DNA from: Tissierellia bacterium
GTDB taxonomy: Bacteria > Bacillota > Clostridia > Tissierellales > Peptoniphilaceae
NCBI GenBank assembly: GCA_030537875.1
Contig: JAUNVC010000013.1
Location: 1 to 38,710 of the forward strand
Direction: 5' to 3'
Length of the DNA stretch: 38,710 nt
Part shown: piece after piece, positions 16,722-25,920 of the stretch
Layout: each line of letters starts with the position of its first letter
Position numbering within the stretch: the first letter of the stretch is position 1
Position numbers and translations under genes: made by a program
The notes under the pieces: generated by a model
The model's input: the letters and a program-made list of their open reading frames with translations, nothing else
Database searches by the model: none
What the model was told of the DNA's origin: nothing

Positions 16722-17989
16722 TATTTCTCTCCTTTGATGACTTCGATTGCTTTTTGTAATTGATTGTCTTGATCCAATACGTCGGGACCAATTTGCTTCA
16801 CATCGTCGTTTAATTCCACCTTGATATCGGGTTCAATGCCCTTCTTATGAATATTTCTATCCTTGGGCGTAAAATATTCACTGACGGTAATTTTGAGCGC
16901 CTGTTTGTCGGGAAGATCAAAAATTCTCTGAACAATTCCCTTACCAAAAGTTGTGGTTCCAATGATTTTGGCTCTCTTTCGATCCTGCAAAGCTCCACTG
17001 ACAATCTCACTGGCGCTGGCCGTTCCTTCGTTGACAAGTACCACAAGGGGAATCTCCTCCTTGGCATTGTCCGAATAATAGTAATCCTTTTCTCCATTTT
17101 TGTACTTGGTATAGACGATGACGCCCTTGTCCAAGAACAAATCGGCCACATCGGCACACACATTCAGTAAACCTCCGGGATTTCCACGTAGATCCAAGAT
17201 CAAACGCTCCATTCCCTCTTTTTTCAGTCGCTTATAAACGGCCACAAAATCCTTATAGGTCGGTTGGTCAAATTCACTGATGGAAATATATCCCAACCCC
17301 TTTTCCAACATTCTTCCGTCCACCGTTTCTAGCTTGATGATTTCCCTCTTGATGACAAAATCCAAAATGTCGTTGGATTCTTTCCCCTTGCGGAGAATGG
17401 TCAATTGAACTTCTTTGCCCTCTTCACCACGCATTTTGTGTACCGCATCTTGCATCTGATCTGCGGTAAATTCCACACCATCGACTTTGAGAATTTTATC
17501 TCCGGTCTTGATACCTGCCTTGAAGGCGGGGGTATCTTTGATGGGTGCTACCACTGTAATCATGCCATCATCACCGGGGGTGACGATGATACCGACACCG
17601 CAGTATTTCCCTTCCGTGCTTTGGTAAAAATCCTTATATTCTTCCGCCGTCATAAAGACCGTATAGGGATCTTTCAAACTCTGTGCCACCCCGCGGAGAA
17701 CACCTTCATTGAGAAGATCATTGTCCACATCCTTATAATAATCTCCATGGATTCGTTTGACCATGACCTCCAAGGTACGCATGGTCTTCTTATCGAGAAA
17801 CTCTGTTTCTTTTTCTTTGGTGGCGGTTTTACCATCTCCCTTTTTCTCTTCGGGAGTTTTCTTTGCAATGGCATCGTGTTTCAAGGGGTTGGTACTCTCT
17901 CCTGCATTTTTTCCAATACTATAACTATAAAAGTTGGTTCCTATGAGGAGCAAAGCCAACAACACGATGACCCAAGTTCTTCTTTTCAT
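16721..17989 (-). CDS. ctpA: C-terminal processing peptidase, S41 family (422 aa)
   Basis: Membrane-anchored serine protease with a Ser-Lys dyad. One N-terminal membrane segment (5-25) precedes a charged linker to about 65, a PDZ domain (about 125-205; GVGIIVTP, FKAGIKTGDKILKVDG), and the S41 core with LDLRGNPGGLL (266-275), the nucleophile in EGTASASE (321-328) and the Lys in TTFGKGIVQ (K350). It starts one base after the M23 peptidase stop. The ftsE-ftsX-M23-ctp order is common in Bacillota and suggests a role in trimming cell-wall hydrolase regulators. Confidence 0.94.
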   Translation of the reverse strand: MKRRTWVIVLLALLLIGTNFYSYSIGKNAGESTNPLKHDAIAKKTPEEKKGDGKTATKEKETEFLDKKTMRTLEVMVKRIHGDYYKDVDNDLLNEGVLRGVAQSLKDPYTVFMTAEEYKDFYQSTEGKYCGVGIIVTPGDDGMITVVAPIKDTPAFKAGIKTGDKILKVDGVEFTADQMQDAVHKMRGEEGKEVQLTILRKGKESNDILDFVIKREIIKLETVDGRMLEKGLGYISISEFDQPTYKDFVAVYKRLKKEGMERLILDLRGNPGGLLNVCADVADLFLDKGVIVYTKYKNGEKDYYYSDNAKEEIPLVVLVNEGTASASEIVSGALQDRKRAKIIGTTTFGKGIVQRIFDLPDKQALKITVSEYFTPKDRNIHKKGIEPDIKVELNDDVKQIGPDVLDQDNQLQKAIEVIKGEK

Positions 17990-17990
17990 A

Positions 17991-19118
17991 TTATTTCACC
18001 CACTTTACTGGATTTGTAACTTTTCCGTTCTGACGAACTTCAAAGTGTAAGTGAGGCCCGGTGGATGCACCGGTGCTACCAATGTATCCAATAACCTGAC
18101 CTTTCGCTACTGTTTGCCCCACTTGACAGCCAATTTTACTCATATGGGCATAGGCTGTGGAAACGCCATTTCCGTGGGACACAACCACAATTTGTCCATA
18201 ACTTCCCATCCATTGCGCCACGGTCACCTTGCCACCTTCTGCAGCATGGATCGGTGTACCCATGGGAGCTGGAATATCAATGCCCAAGTGAAATTCTCTT
18301 CGTTTTGTAAATGGATTGAGCCGATATCCAAAGCCCGAGGATATCCTGTGATGATTTGGCAGAGGCCAACCCAATCGTCCACCCGTATAGGGGCCTTCCC
18401 GTTGGTCTGTGGCCGCCACCAAAGAATCCAAGTATCGGGCATCTCTTTGTTGTTGTTCAATCTCACGTTCCATAAGCTTGACATCTTGCTGGAGTTTGGC
18501 CATATATTGGGCTTTTTCGTTGCGGACCTGTTCGAGTGCCGCCTTGGCATCTTCCACCTCTTCTTTGATGGTAACCAAGTGGTTTTTCTCCTCTTCCAAA
18601 GACTGTTTCTGTCCTTCCAAATTCTGTTTTTCCTTGCCAATAAAGGCGATGAGTTCCTTGTCCTGCTTCAGTAGCATCTGATACATTCTACGATTGGATA
18701 GAAACTCATGGACATTTTTGGATTTGAGAAGCACAGAAATATATTTTGCGTTTCCGCTCATGTACATGGAACGAATTCTCTCTCCCAGCAATTTCTCCTT
18801 GGAAGCGATCCGTCGCTCCGTCTTTTCAATGGAACGAATCATCCCTTCAATGGAACCATTGACCTGTGCAATCTCTTGATTGTATTCATCAATGATGGCA
18901 TCTTGGCCTCGAATTTTGGCATCCAACATGATAATCTGGCTTTGCTCTGCTTCCATTTTCTTCTTATCATCTTGAATGGCCGATTTATTAGCCTTGATCT
19001 TTTCTTCAATTTGCTTTTTCTTTTTCTGATACTCTTCTTGACTGATGGCGCCAATCTCCGTCACACATATTCCCAGAAGCAACCATACCACAAGAAGAAG
19101 AGCTATGTTCCGTTTCAT
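17991..19118 (-). CDS. Coiled-coil M23 (LytM) peptidase, EnvC-like (375 aa)
   Basis: A secretion signal (1-24) is followed by a long coiled coil (about 25-235, rich in Glu/Lys/Gln) and a C-terminal LytM domain (about 255-370). The zinc ligands are present: H277 and D281 in FHLGIDIPAPMGTPI and H358 in GPHLHFEV, with H325 nearby. It should therefore be an active peptidoglycan endopeptidase, unlike E. coli EnvC. It directly follows ftsX, and FtsEX is known to activate such hydrolases through their coiled coil. The layout fits septal or elongation-phase wall cleavage. Confidence 0.93.
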   Translation of the reverse strand: MKRNIALLLVVWLLLGICVTEIGAISQEEYQKKKKQIEEKIKANKSAIQDDKKKMEAEQSQIIMLDAKIRGQDAIIDEYNQEIAQVNGSIEGMIRSIEKTERRIASKEKLLGERIRSMYMSGNAKYISVLLKSKNVHEFLSNRRMYQMLLKQDKELIAFIGKEKQNLEGQKQSLEEEKNHLVTIKEEVEDAKAALEQVRNEKAQYMAKLQQDVKLMEREIEQQQRDARYLDSLVAATDQREGPYTGGRLGWPLPNHHRISSGFGYRLNPFTKRREFHLGIDIPAPMGTPIHAAEGGKVTVAQWMGSYGQIVVVSHGNGVSTAYAHMSKIGCQVGQTVAKGQVIGYIGSTGASTGPHLHFEVRQNGKVTNPVKWVK

Positions 19119-19119
19119 A

Positions 19120-20019
19120 TCACACCTTCAAAAATTTCTTCAGAGAAATCAAGCTTCCCAAGGCTCCAATTCCCACTCCCAGCGTTAAAAAGATAATGGT
19201 CATATCTAAATAGAGAGATTGGGGTGCCACGAAGGCCGACCGTAAAAATTCACTCAAATTGGCACTGGCCACCGTATAGAAGTAATAATATCCTCCATAC
19301 ATAAGGGCCGAGGCCACAAAGGCAGCGATAAGTCCCAAGACAATTCCTTCAATGAAGAAGGGACCTTTGATGTATCCATTGGTGGCTCCCACCCATTTCA
19401 TGATGGAAATCTCAGCACGACGGGAATTGACCGCCAATTTAATCGTGTTGGAAATAAGAAAGATGGAAATGAAGGTTAAAAAGATGACCATGGCCAATCC
19501 ACCAATCTTAATATAGCTGGAAATGGCCAGCATCTGCTCGATTTCGGTGGCAAAGAATTGAGTTTCCATAACCCCCTTCATGCCCCGAATTTTTTCCTCT
19601 ACAATACGAGAATTACTAATATCATATACTCGTACAATAAACATATTGGGCAAGGGATTGTGCTCGTCATATCCATCAAGGATGTATGCATCCTCTCCAA
19701 AGCTTGCTTTCATTTCTTTCAGTCCCTGATCCTTGGACTTAAAATGAATACTCTTGATTCCGCCAATGGCTTCAATTTCTTTACCCAAGGACTTAATATC
19801 CTCCACCGACAAATCCAAATCCAAATATACATCAATTTGGTCTATGGTCTTATTGGTATCCACCGCAACCTTATTGATTGAAAGCACGAGAACCAGTACG
19901 ATTCCGAGAATGATCAATACAATGGAGATGGAAAGCACGCTCACAAAACTCATGGAGCGGTTCCTAGAAAGACCTTGAAACCCTTGCTTAAATATGTTGG
20001 TCAGAATTCTCAGGTTCAT
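19120..20019 (-). CDS. ftsX: Cell-division ABC transporter permease FtsX (299 aa)
   Basis: Four membrane segments (about 22-46, 172-192, 222-245 and 269-290) with a large extracytoplasmic loop (47-170) between the first two, the standard FtsX topology. The first helix follows the typical NRSMSFVSVLSISIVL. FtsX senses and activates peptidoglycan hydrolases outside the cell. Its start lies inside ftsE (32-nt overlap), so the subunits are coupled. Confidence 0.95.
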   Translation of the reverse strand: MNLRILTNIFKQGFQGLSRNRSMSFVSVLSISIVLIILGIVLVLVLSINKVAVDTNKTIDQIDVYLDLDLSVEDIKSLGKEIEAIGGIKSIHFKSKDQGLKEMKASFGEDAYILDGYDEHNPLPNMFIVRVYDISNSRIVEEKIRGMKGVMETQFFATEIEQMLAISSYIKIGGLAMVIFLTFISIFLISNTIKLAVNSRRAEISIMKWVGATNGYIKGPFFIEGIVLGLIAAFVASALMYGGYYYFYTVASANLSEFLRSAFVAPQSLYLDMTIIFLTLGVGIGALGSLISLKKFLKV

Positions 20020-20692
20020 CTTCCTCCACCTCCCCCGTATCTTTGATCAGCTTTCCGTGATCCAATAGAATAATCCGTCTTGGCAAAATCTTGACAATAT
20101 CCTTGGCGTGGGTGGCCATGAGAATGGTCGTGCCACGATTGTTGATATCCTCCAAAAGTTGCATAATCTCCAAAGAAGTTTCCATATCCAAATTCCCCGT
20201 GGGCTCATCGGCAATGAGAACCGGCGGTTCATTGATGATGGCACGGGCAATGGCGACTCTTTGCTTTTCTCCACCGGAAAGTTCCCGGGGAAAATTTTTC
20301 GCCTTATCGGTCAGTCCTACGAGACTCAAAATAATGGGTACCCGTCGACGGATTTCCTTATTTTTAACACCGAGAATTTCCAATGCAAAGGCCACATTTT
20401 CATAGACGGTTTTGTTCTCCAAAATCCGGAAATCTTGAAACACGGTACCGATATATCTACGAATGTAGGGCTTCCTTCGTTCAGAAACTTTTGTAATATC
20501 AATTCCATTTAAAAAAATCTTTCCCGAGGTGGGCTCAATCTCCTTCAACAGCAAACGGGTCACCGTTGACTTCCCGGCACCAGAATGCCCCATGAGATAG
20601 ACAAACTCCCCCTTACCGATGGAAAGATCCACATGATGGAGAGCGGCCTTGCCCTCCTCGTATTCTTTTACGATATCTTTTAAAACAATCAT
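19988..20692 (-). CDS. ftsE: Cell-division ABC transporter ATP-binding protein FtsE (234 aa)
   Basis: Walker A GHSGAGKST (36-44), Q-loop VFQDFRIL, signature LSGGEKQRVAIARA, Walker B VLIADEPTGNLD and H-loop MATHAKDIV are all intact. It powers FtsX. The first gene of its operon, it has AAGGAG before the ATG and a clear promoter at 20720-20748. The C-terminus carries a short acidic tail (EVEEDEPENSDQHI). Confidence 0.97.
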   Translation of the reverse strand: MIVLKDIVKEYEEGKAALHHVDLSIGKGEFVYLMGHSGAGKSTVTRLLLKEIEPTSGKIFLNGIDITKVSERRKPYIRRYIGTVFQDFRILENKTVYENVAFALEILGVKNKEIRRRVPIILSLVGLTDKAKNFPRELSGGEKQRVAIARAIINEPPVLIADEPTGNLDMETSLEIMQLLEDINNRGTTILMATHAKDIVKILPRRIILLDHGKLIKDTGEVEEDEPENSDQHI

Positions 20693-20719
20693 ATTGGTTA
20701 TCTCCTTTTAAGCTAACTT

Positions 20720-20748
20720 ATTATAACCTAAATGCTCTTTTTTTTCAA
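20720..20748 (-). promoter_or_regulatory. Promoter of the ftsE operon
   Basis: TTGAAA (20748-20743), 17-nt spacer, TATAAT (20725-20720), 28 nt before the ftsE start. Confidence 0.8.
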
Positions 20749-20758
20749 ATTTTACCCC

Positions 20759-20788
20759 TTGAGAGCCATGGCTTCCATGGTGTATACT
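20759..20788 (+). promoter_or_regulatory. Promoter of the 5-formyl-THF cyclo-ligase gene
   Basis: TTGAGA (20759-20764), 18-nt spacer, TATACT (20783-20788). It is divergent from the ftsE promoter, with -35 boxes 10 bp apart. The spacer contains an inverted repeat CCATGGCTTCCATGG. Confidence 0.65.
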
Positions 20789-20806
20789 AGAGGTAGAGGT
20801 GATACT

Positions 20807-21385
20807 ATGAAAAAGAAAGAACTGCGAAAAAAAATCCTTCACATGCGAGATCATATGGACCATGATGCCCGCTATCAAAATGACGAGAAAATTTTATTGC
20901 AACTACTTAATATGAAAGAATACCGCGATGCACAGACTCTCATGATTTTTGTGAGCTATAAATCTGAAGTAGACACCCATTGTCTCATCACCGAATCCTT
21001 GCGTCGTGGAAAACGGATCCTCATCCCCATTGTAAACAACTATGACAACACCCTTCTTTTGAGCCAGATTCAGAACATGGGCGAATTAGAAAAAGGAAGC
21101 TATGGAATTTTAGAACCCAAACCCGAATATGTACGCATACGGGAACCCAAATGTGTGGACTTTTGCTTGGTCCCCGGAGCCGTATTTGACAAAAACGGCT
21201 ATCGAATTGGCTATGGCGGAGGATACTATGACAAACTCCTTCCCCTCTTTCGTCCCGACACCTTAAAAATCGGGGTGGCCTATGACTTCCAAAAAGTAGA
21301 TACAGTGCCCACGGAGCCCCATGATCAAAAACTCGATGCACTCATCACAGAAAAAGAAGTCTATTGGTTTTCTTGTAAATCTTAA
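20807..21385 (+). CDS. 5-formyltetrahydrofolate cyclo-ligase (192 aa)
   Basis: Converts 5-formyl-THF to 5,10-methenyl-THF with ATP, recycling a dead-end folate. The family signature is near the C-terminus: GAVFDKNGYRIGYGGGYYDKLL, with the ATP-binding Gly-rich stretch and Tyr pair. The N-terminal KKELRKKILHMRD matches the usual start. A longer frame opens at 20732 but overlaps the promoters; the ATG at 20807 has AGAGGTG upstream and gives the normal family length. Confidence 0.93.
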   Translation: MKKKELRKKILHMRDHMDHDARYQNDEKILLQLLNMKEYRDAQTLMIFVSYKSEVDTHCLITESLRRGKRILIPIVNNYDNTLLLSQIQNMGELEKGSYGILEPKPEYVRIREPKCVDFCLVPGAVFDKNGYRIGYGGGYYDKLLPLFRPDTLKIGVAYDFQKVDTVPTEPHDQKLDALITEKEVYWFSCKS

Positions 21386-21401
21386 ATAGCTGGTGTATAA
21401 T
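21373..21401 (+). promoter_or_regulatory. Promoter of the CofE-like gene
   Basis: TTGTAA (21373-21378), 17-nt spacer, TATAAT (21396-21401). The -35 overlaps the last codons of the cyclo-ligase gene. Confidence 0.75.
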
Positions 21402-21442
21402 GTACAAGGACTTACACCCGAAAACAAAGGAAGGATGGTATT

Positions 21443-22633
21443 ATGTCAAGATTTATCGGAACAGTTGTGCGAGGTATTCGTACCAAAATCATTAAGGAAG
21501 GTGACCCCCTATCGGATATCGTATTGGAATCCGTCATGGATGCGATCACCAGTGAAAACATTGCCCTTCGCGACAGGGACATCATCGGCGTCACCGAAGC
21601 CGTGTTGGCCAGATCACAGGGCAACTATGCAACAACAGAAGAAATCGGAAAAGACATCGAGAAAAAGTTTGGAAAAGATCATATTGGAGTGATTTTCCCC
21701 ATACTCAGTAGAAACCGTTTTGCCAATTGTTTGAAGGGAATTGCAAAGGGAGCAAAGAAAATTACATTGATGCTCTCCTATCCAGCCGACGAGGTGGGAA
21801 ACCATCTTCTCACACTGGAACAATTAGACAAAGAACAAATCAATCCCTACAACTATACCCTCACCGAAAAAGAATACAGGGAAACATTTGGAATGAACTA
21901 CCACCCCTTCACCCATGTGGATTACGTGGAATATTATAGAGAAATTATCGAAGGAGAAGGAACGGAATGTGAAATCATCCTCTCCAATGATCCCCTCGAA
22001 ATTTTGAACTACACCAAGAAAGTTCTCGCCTGTGATATTCATAGCAGAAAAAGAACGAAAAAACTCCTTTCTGAAAAAGGATGCACCGTCTACTCCATCG
22101 ACGAAGTATTGGCCGAACCCATCGGCGACAGCGGTTGGAATGAAGAATACGGACTTTTGGGAGCAAACCGCTCCACAGAAGACAGCGTCAAGCTATTCCC
22201 TAGAGATTCCTTCGCCTTTGCCAAAGAGCTACAAGAAAAATTCCAACAAAGAACGGGCAAGCAAATCGAAGTTCTCATCTATGGCGATGGAGCCTTTAAA
22301 GATTCCATCGGACAAATTTGGGAATTAGCCGACCCAGTGGTAAGCCCCGGCTATACCGATGGATTGGTGGGACAGCCCAACGAATTAAAACTCAAATACT
22401 TGGCCGACAACGACTACAGTGATTTGGAAGGAGAAGAACTCCGTTCTGCCATCATTGAGCAAATTAAAAACAAACCGGAACAAGTACAGGAAGAAAATGC
22501 TCGTCTAGGAACCACACCGAGAAAACTCACAGACCTCATCGGAAGTCTATGCGATCTCACCAGCGGTTCTGGTGACAAAGGAACCCCCATCATACTCATT
22601 CAAGGGTACTTTGACAATTACGCTTGTGAATAA
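21443..22633 (+). CDS. F420-0:gamma-glutamyl ligase (CofE)-like protein (396 aa)
   Basis: The N-terminal half carries the CofE-type fold: VVRGIRTKIIKEGDPLSDIVLES, DRDIIGVTEAVLARSQG, then IFPILSRNRFANCLKGIAKGAKK, and later YGDGAFKDSIGQIWELADPVVSPGY. True CofE adds glutamates to coenzyme F420, but these longer (~395 aa) homologues occur in Bacillota that lack F420 synthesis. The substrate is therefore unknown; a gamma-glutamyl ligase acting on folate or another cofactor is possible given the neighbouring folate enzyme. It has its own promoter and a strong terminator. Confidence 0.8.
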   Translation: MSRFIGTVVRGIRTKIIKEGDPLSDIVLESVMDAITSENIALRDRDIIGVTEAVLARSQGNYATTEEIGKDIEKKFGKDHIGVIFPILSRNRFANCLKGIAKGAKKITLMLSYPADEVGNHLLTLEQLDKEQINPYNYTLTEKEYRETFGMNYHPFTHVDYVEYYREIIEGEGTECEIILSNDPLEILNYTKKVLACDIHSRKRTKKLLSEKGCTVYSIDEVLAEPIGDSGWNEEYGLLGANRSTEDSVKLFPRDSFAFAKELQEKFQQRTGKQIEVLIYGDGAFKDSIGQIWELADPVVSPGYTDGLVGQPNELKLKYLADNDYSDLEGEELRSAIIEQIKNKPEQVQEENARLGTTPRKLTDLIGSLCDLTSGSGDKGTPIILIQGYFDNYACE

Positions 22634-22655
22634 AGGATGAAAATCATCTGTCATA

Positions 22656-22687
22656 ACAAAAAAGATGGAAATATCCATCTTTTTTTG
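22656..22687. terminator. Bidirectional terminator
   Basis: GATGGA/TCCATC stem with a 4-nt loop, six A before it and seven T after it. It separates the convergent CofE-like gene and the ABC-2 permease gene. Confidence 0.9.
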
Positions 22688-22715
22688 TTGCCCAAAAGGG
22701 ATCTTCTCTCTTCTA

Positions 22716-23432
22716 TTATAGGTAGGTTTTTCTATGCCATAGATAAATCCATAGAAACAAAACCACGGAAAGCCCTAGCTGTATCCATTGGTGGGGCAAC
22801 ACCGCCATGTTTACCGGAAGGGGACGTAGTGTTCCAAAAATGAGAGGATACTCTCCCACGAACCTTCCCCAAGGACCATATTCCATCAGCCCATAGGCCA
22901 AAAACACTGCAATGGTCATGATTTTGTTTTTCAACAACATCATGAGCACTTGCGAAAGCAACAAACAAAAATTTAGAGTAATCATAATGGAAACAAAATT
23001 TGGAAGAAACTCCAATTGAAAGGGTGCAACCTCCGACTGGGTTCTTTCGAGAAAATGAAGTACCCCCTCATTGATCTGACCCAATGCAACAAATAAGAGA
23101 ACCATTACAACAACTCCCGTGACAAATAGCAACTTTCCATAGCGAAAAGTCCAAATCTCATTGGGACGAAGAGGCAACGTTCGGATATAGGAAATACTCT
23201 TTTCTCTATAATTTTCCTCGAACATGGAAGTGGCAAGAATCGCCACAAAAAACCCCCAAATCAAATGAAAAAATTGATGCATATCTCCACTGACTTTTAA
23301 AATCTCCGTCCGCGCATTGACCTGTGCATGATAAAAGATCCCCTTATACAATAGGAATATTGAAATTCCTAGAAACAGTACCATGGGAAAGAAAATGAGC
23401 TTGCCGTCGGTTTTTAAACTCCATCTACCCAT
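22716..23432 (-). CDS. ABC-2 type transporter permease (238 aa)
   Basis: About six hydrophobic helices (first at 10-31, last at 218-234). The cytoplasmic segment ENYREKSISYIRTLPLRPNEIW is typical of ABC-2 permeases with a coupling helix. It begins 8 nt inside the ATPase gene, with GAAGG before the ATG. It is the last gene of a three-gene transporter operon. Confidence 0.8.
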   Translation of the reverse strand: MGRWSLKTDGKLIFFPMVLFLGISIFLLYKGIFYHAQVNARTEILKVSGDMHQFFHLIWGFFVAILATSMFEENYREKSISYIRTLPLRPNEIWTFRYGKLLFVTGVVVMVLLFVALGQINEGVLHFLERTQSEVAPFQLEFLPNFVSIMITLNFCLLLSQVLMMLLKNKIMTIAVFLAYGLMEYGPWGRFVGEYPLIFGTLRPLPVNMAVLPHQWIQLGLSVVLFLWIYLWHRKTYL

Positions 23433-24297
23433 GATGCACCTTCAAATAATATTCCCACAAGTCTTCCAAGGTGGGTGTCACTTCTCTAAATGAAGTGGGC
23501 ACTGGCAGATTTTCTCCAATGGCAAAACGACGAATCCTGCCTTCCACCGTGTTTTTTGACTTGACCACCACCGCTTGACGAAAAAGCGCTTCTTCCTCTG
23601 GAGTCATCTCTTCTCCCACCCATTCATAGAGATGCCCATCTAGAGAATGGCGGAAATGACGAAAGCTACCATCAAAAGTCATTCTCCCGTTGGAAAGCAT
23701 CAGGACTTGATTGGCCAAAATATCCATATCATCTAAAATATGGGTGGAAATGAGAACAATTTTTCCCTCGAAAAGCTCTCCAATGATTTCATAAAATCTC
23801 GTTCTTTCCTTTGGATCCACCCCTGCCGTAGGTTCATCTAATATGACGACCTCCGGATTACCTATGAGAGCCGTGGCAATGCCAATCCTTCTCTGGGTTC
23901 CCAAAGAACAATCCTTAAATTTTTTATTGAGAAAACGCTCCACATTGGTTCTTCTTGCGACTCTTTGAATCTCATCCTTACAATTTCCTTGGGAGATTCC
24001 CTTGGCACGGGCTACAAATTCAAGGACGTCCTTCACTTTAAGAGAGGGATAAATGGAAAACTCCTGTGGAAGATAGGAAAACTTTTTCCTACGCAAACCA
24101 TCATCCAATTCCTTCCCATCCATAAAGATTTTATTCTTTGTAGGAATGGAACCCGTGAGAATTTTCATCAATGTGGACTTCCCACTTCCATTCTCCCCTA
24201 TCAACAGGGTCACCCCTTCTTCCAAATCAAATGCAAGATTGTGCAAAACCTTTTCTTTCTTTGAGTATCCATAACTCAAATTTTGAATTGATAACAT
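23425..24297 (-). CDS. ABC transporter ATP-binding protein (290 aa)
   Basis: Walker A GENGSGKST (34-42), Q-loop YLPQEFSIYP, Walker B VVILDEPTAGVD and H-loop LISTHILDD are intact. The signature is CSLGTQRRIGIA rather than LSGGQ, as often seen in ABC-2-type exporters. A ~70-aa C-terminal extension beyond the nucleotide-binding domain is present. GAGGT precedes the ATG, 7 nt after the stop of the large membrane subunit. Confidence 0.9.
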   Translation of the reverse strand: MLSIQNLSYGYSKKEKVLHNLAFDLEEGVTLLIGENGSGKSTLMKILTGSIPTKNKIFMDGKELDDGLRRKKFSYLPQEFSIYPSLKVKDVLEFVARAKGISQGNCKDEIQRVARRTNVERFLNKKFKDCSLGTQRRIGIATALIGNPEVVILDEPTAGVDPKERTRFYEIIGELFEGKIVLISTHILDDMDILANQVLMLSNGRMTFDGSFRHFRHSLDGHLYEWVGEEMTPEEEALFRQAVVVKSKNTVEGRIRRFAIGENLPVPTSFREVTPTLEDLWEYYLKVHHG

Positions 24298-24304
24298 ATT
24301 TACC

Positions 24305-25903
24305 TCACTTTCTTATGTCTTCAGGAGTACCCACATCGTAGATGGCATAGTCATCATATAAAATGCCATAGCCATATACCCCATAGTTCCCATAAATAAT
24401 AAATAGCTTCCTCGGTGCCGAACTTGGCGGAGCCTCATGTTCTGCCGTGAGGGCATTTAACACCTCGGTTCGCATAAATTCTTCATACAATCCATCATAA
24501 TCCTTAATCTGGTCATATTTCATCCTATAAATAATCGTCCCATCCTTTTCATATTGGGTCAGATACCCAGAGAAGATAGAACACGTCACAGCTTCTCCTT
24601 GGGCAGCATACACACCCTTTCCCACTTCCCTTATCTCTAAATTGGAGATGAGCGTATTGTGGGAATGCAAAATTAAATTGTAGTGCTTTTTAGACAGGTC
24701 TCCATCGCTCAATGGTAAAAAGGCAAATCGTGCAGGCAAAGCAGAAGACAACCGTGTAGAAAAAATATTAAGAGAACTCAAATCTGAAATATAATAAATG
24801 CGACCATGATAGGACACATCCAAAGTCATCCTCTCCCGATCTTCCCCCACATTTAGTATGAGATAATCGCCCTCTCGGCGAAAATAGTGATCCGAACCAT
24901 TGACCAAACACTCCTCCACAACAAAGGCCTTATCTAAACGAAGAATCACTTCCTCCGATAGGGGCGTCAATTCCATTTGACAATCTACCCTCATCTTCTC
25001 CCCCAAATGAATCTCTCCGGAATAGGATGAAACCGTGGCTGTAACGCCCTCCCCGGCGGTGTAGAGTTTTTGCACCGTATGGTATGAAACGGGATGAAGA
25101 CGAGTCCAAAGAACAACAGAACCCACCTCTAAGAAAAGGGTCACCATTACGAAGAAAAGAGCCGCCCTTTTGAACTTGGTCTTTAAAAACCAAAGAAACA
25201 GGATCACCAAAACCAATCCAATCAATACATAGGCAAACTTGGAAAGAAAATAAGCGTCCAAACGAGCACCCGTATAATCCAAATCAATCCCTCGCACAAA
25301 GGGCTTTTGCATACTCAAAAAACTCTCCACAATATGGTTTTCTCCTCGTAGAAAAGGTACTTTGGAAAAGAAATATTCATTGAGAAACGTGCAAAGAATC
25401 GTAACGGGAACAGCCAATACATAGGTAAAGGCACTCCGAATAAAATATGCAAAGAAAAATGCCATGGCGTGGGTAGATAAAATAATATTGCACCAACGAA
25501 TAACCATATAAAAATAGGCATAGAAATTAAACATCGCACCCGTACTTTCCATAAGAGAGCGGAGAATACCAAAAGCAAGTGGAATACAAAGCAAAAGCAA
25601 AGAAGAAAGCAAAATAGCCAGCATCTTACTAACCAGTATGGTGGCTGGACTGAAAAAACATATACTCTCAAGCTCCGATTCCTGTCGCATAAGATAAATG
25701 GCCATACAAAAAATAACGGCCATAATCACCACTTCCACATATTGATATAAATCAAACTCAATCACATAATTCATAAAAACAAAATCATTGTGACGCATGA
25801 TAAACATCATGGAAAGAAAACTCACGAGGATGAGAGCATAGCCCATCCAATAAAACCCACTCTTTAAAATTCGTTTCCAATGAAACCCTAACAAGCGAAA
25901 CAT
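24305..25903 (-). CDS. ABC transporter membrane subunit with large extracytoplasmic M1-N-domain-like region (532 aa)
   Basis: Residues 1-265 hold about seven membrane helices. Residues ~275-532 are soluble and probably outside the cell. That part (EKMRVDCQMELTPL, ILRLDKAFVVEECLVNG, ERMTLDVSYHGRIYY) has the beta-sandwich rhythm of M1-aminopeptidase N-terminal domains. No HEXXH zinc site is present, so it is not a protease. ABC-2 permeases fused to M1-like domains are known; their substrates are mostly unknown. GAGGAGG precedes the ATG. Just upstream lies a truncated copy of the soluble half (25921-26553). Confidence 0.75.
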   Translation of the reverse strand: MFRLLGFHWKRILKSGFYWMGYALILVSFLSMMFIMRHNDFVFMNYVIEFDLYQYVEVVIMAVIFCMAIYLMRQESELESICFFSPATILVSKMLAILLSSLLLLCIPLAFGILRSLMESTGAMFNFYAYFYMVIRWCNIILSTHAMAFFFAYFIRSAFTYVLAVPVTILCTFLNEYFFSKVPFLRGENHIVESFLSMQKPFVRGIDLDYTGARLDAYFLSKFAYVLIGLVLVILFLWFLKTKFKRAALFFVMVTLFLEVGSVVLWTRLHPVSYHTVQKLYTAGEGVTATVSSYSGEIHLGEKMRVDCQMELTPLSEEVILRLDKAFVVEECLVNGSDHYFRREGDYLILNVGEDRERMTLDVSYHGRIYYISDLSSLNIFSTRLSSALPARFAFLPLSDGDLSKKHYNLILHSHNTLISNLEIREVGKGVYAAQGEAVTCSIFSGYLTQYEKDGTIIYRMKYDQIKDYDGLYEEFMRTEVLNALTAEHEAPPSSAPRKLFIIYGNYGVYGYGILYDDYAIYDVGTPEDIRK

Positions 25904-25920
25904 ACTACCTCCTCAATAAA

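Noticed and set aside
17405-18674. Two ~200-codon plus-strand frames opposite ctpA and the M23 gene
   Set aside because: They are antisense to well-supported conserved genes and have no start signals or recognisable domains.
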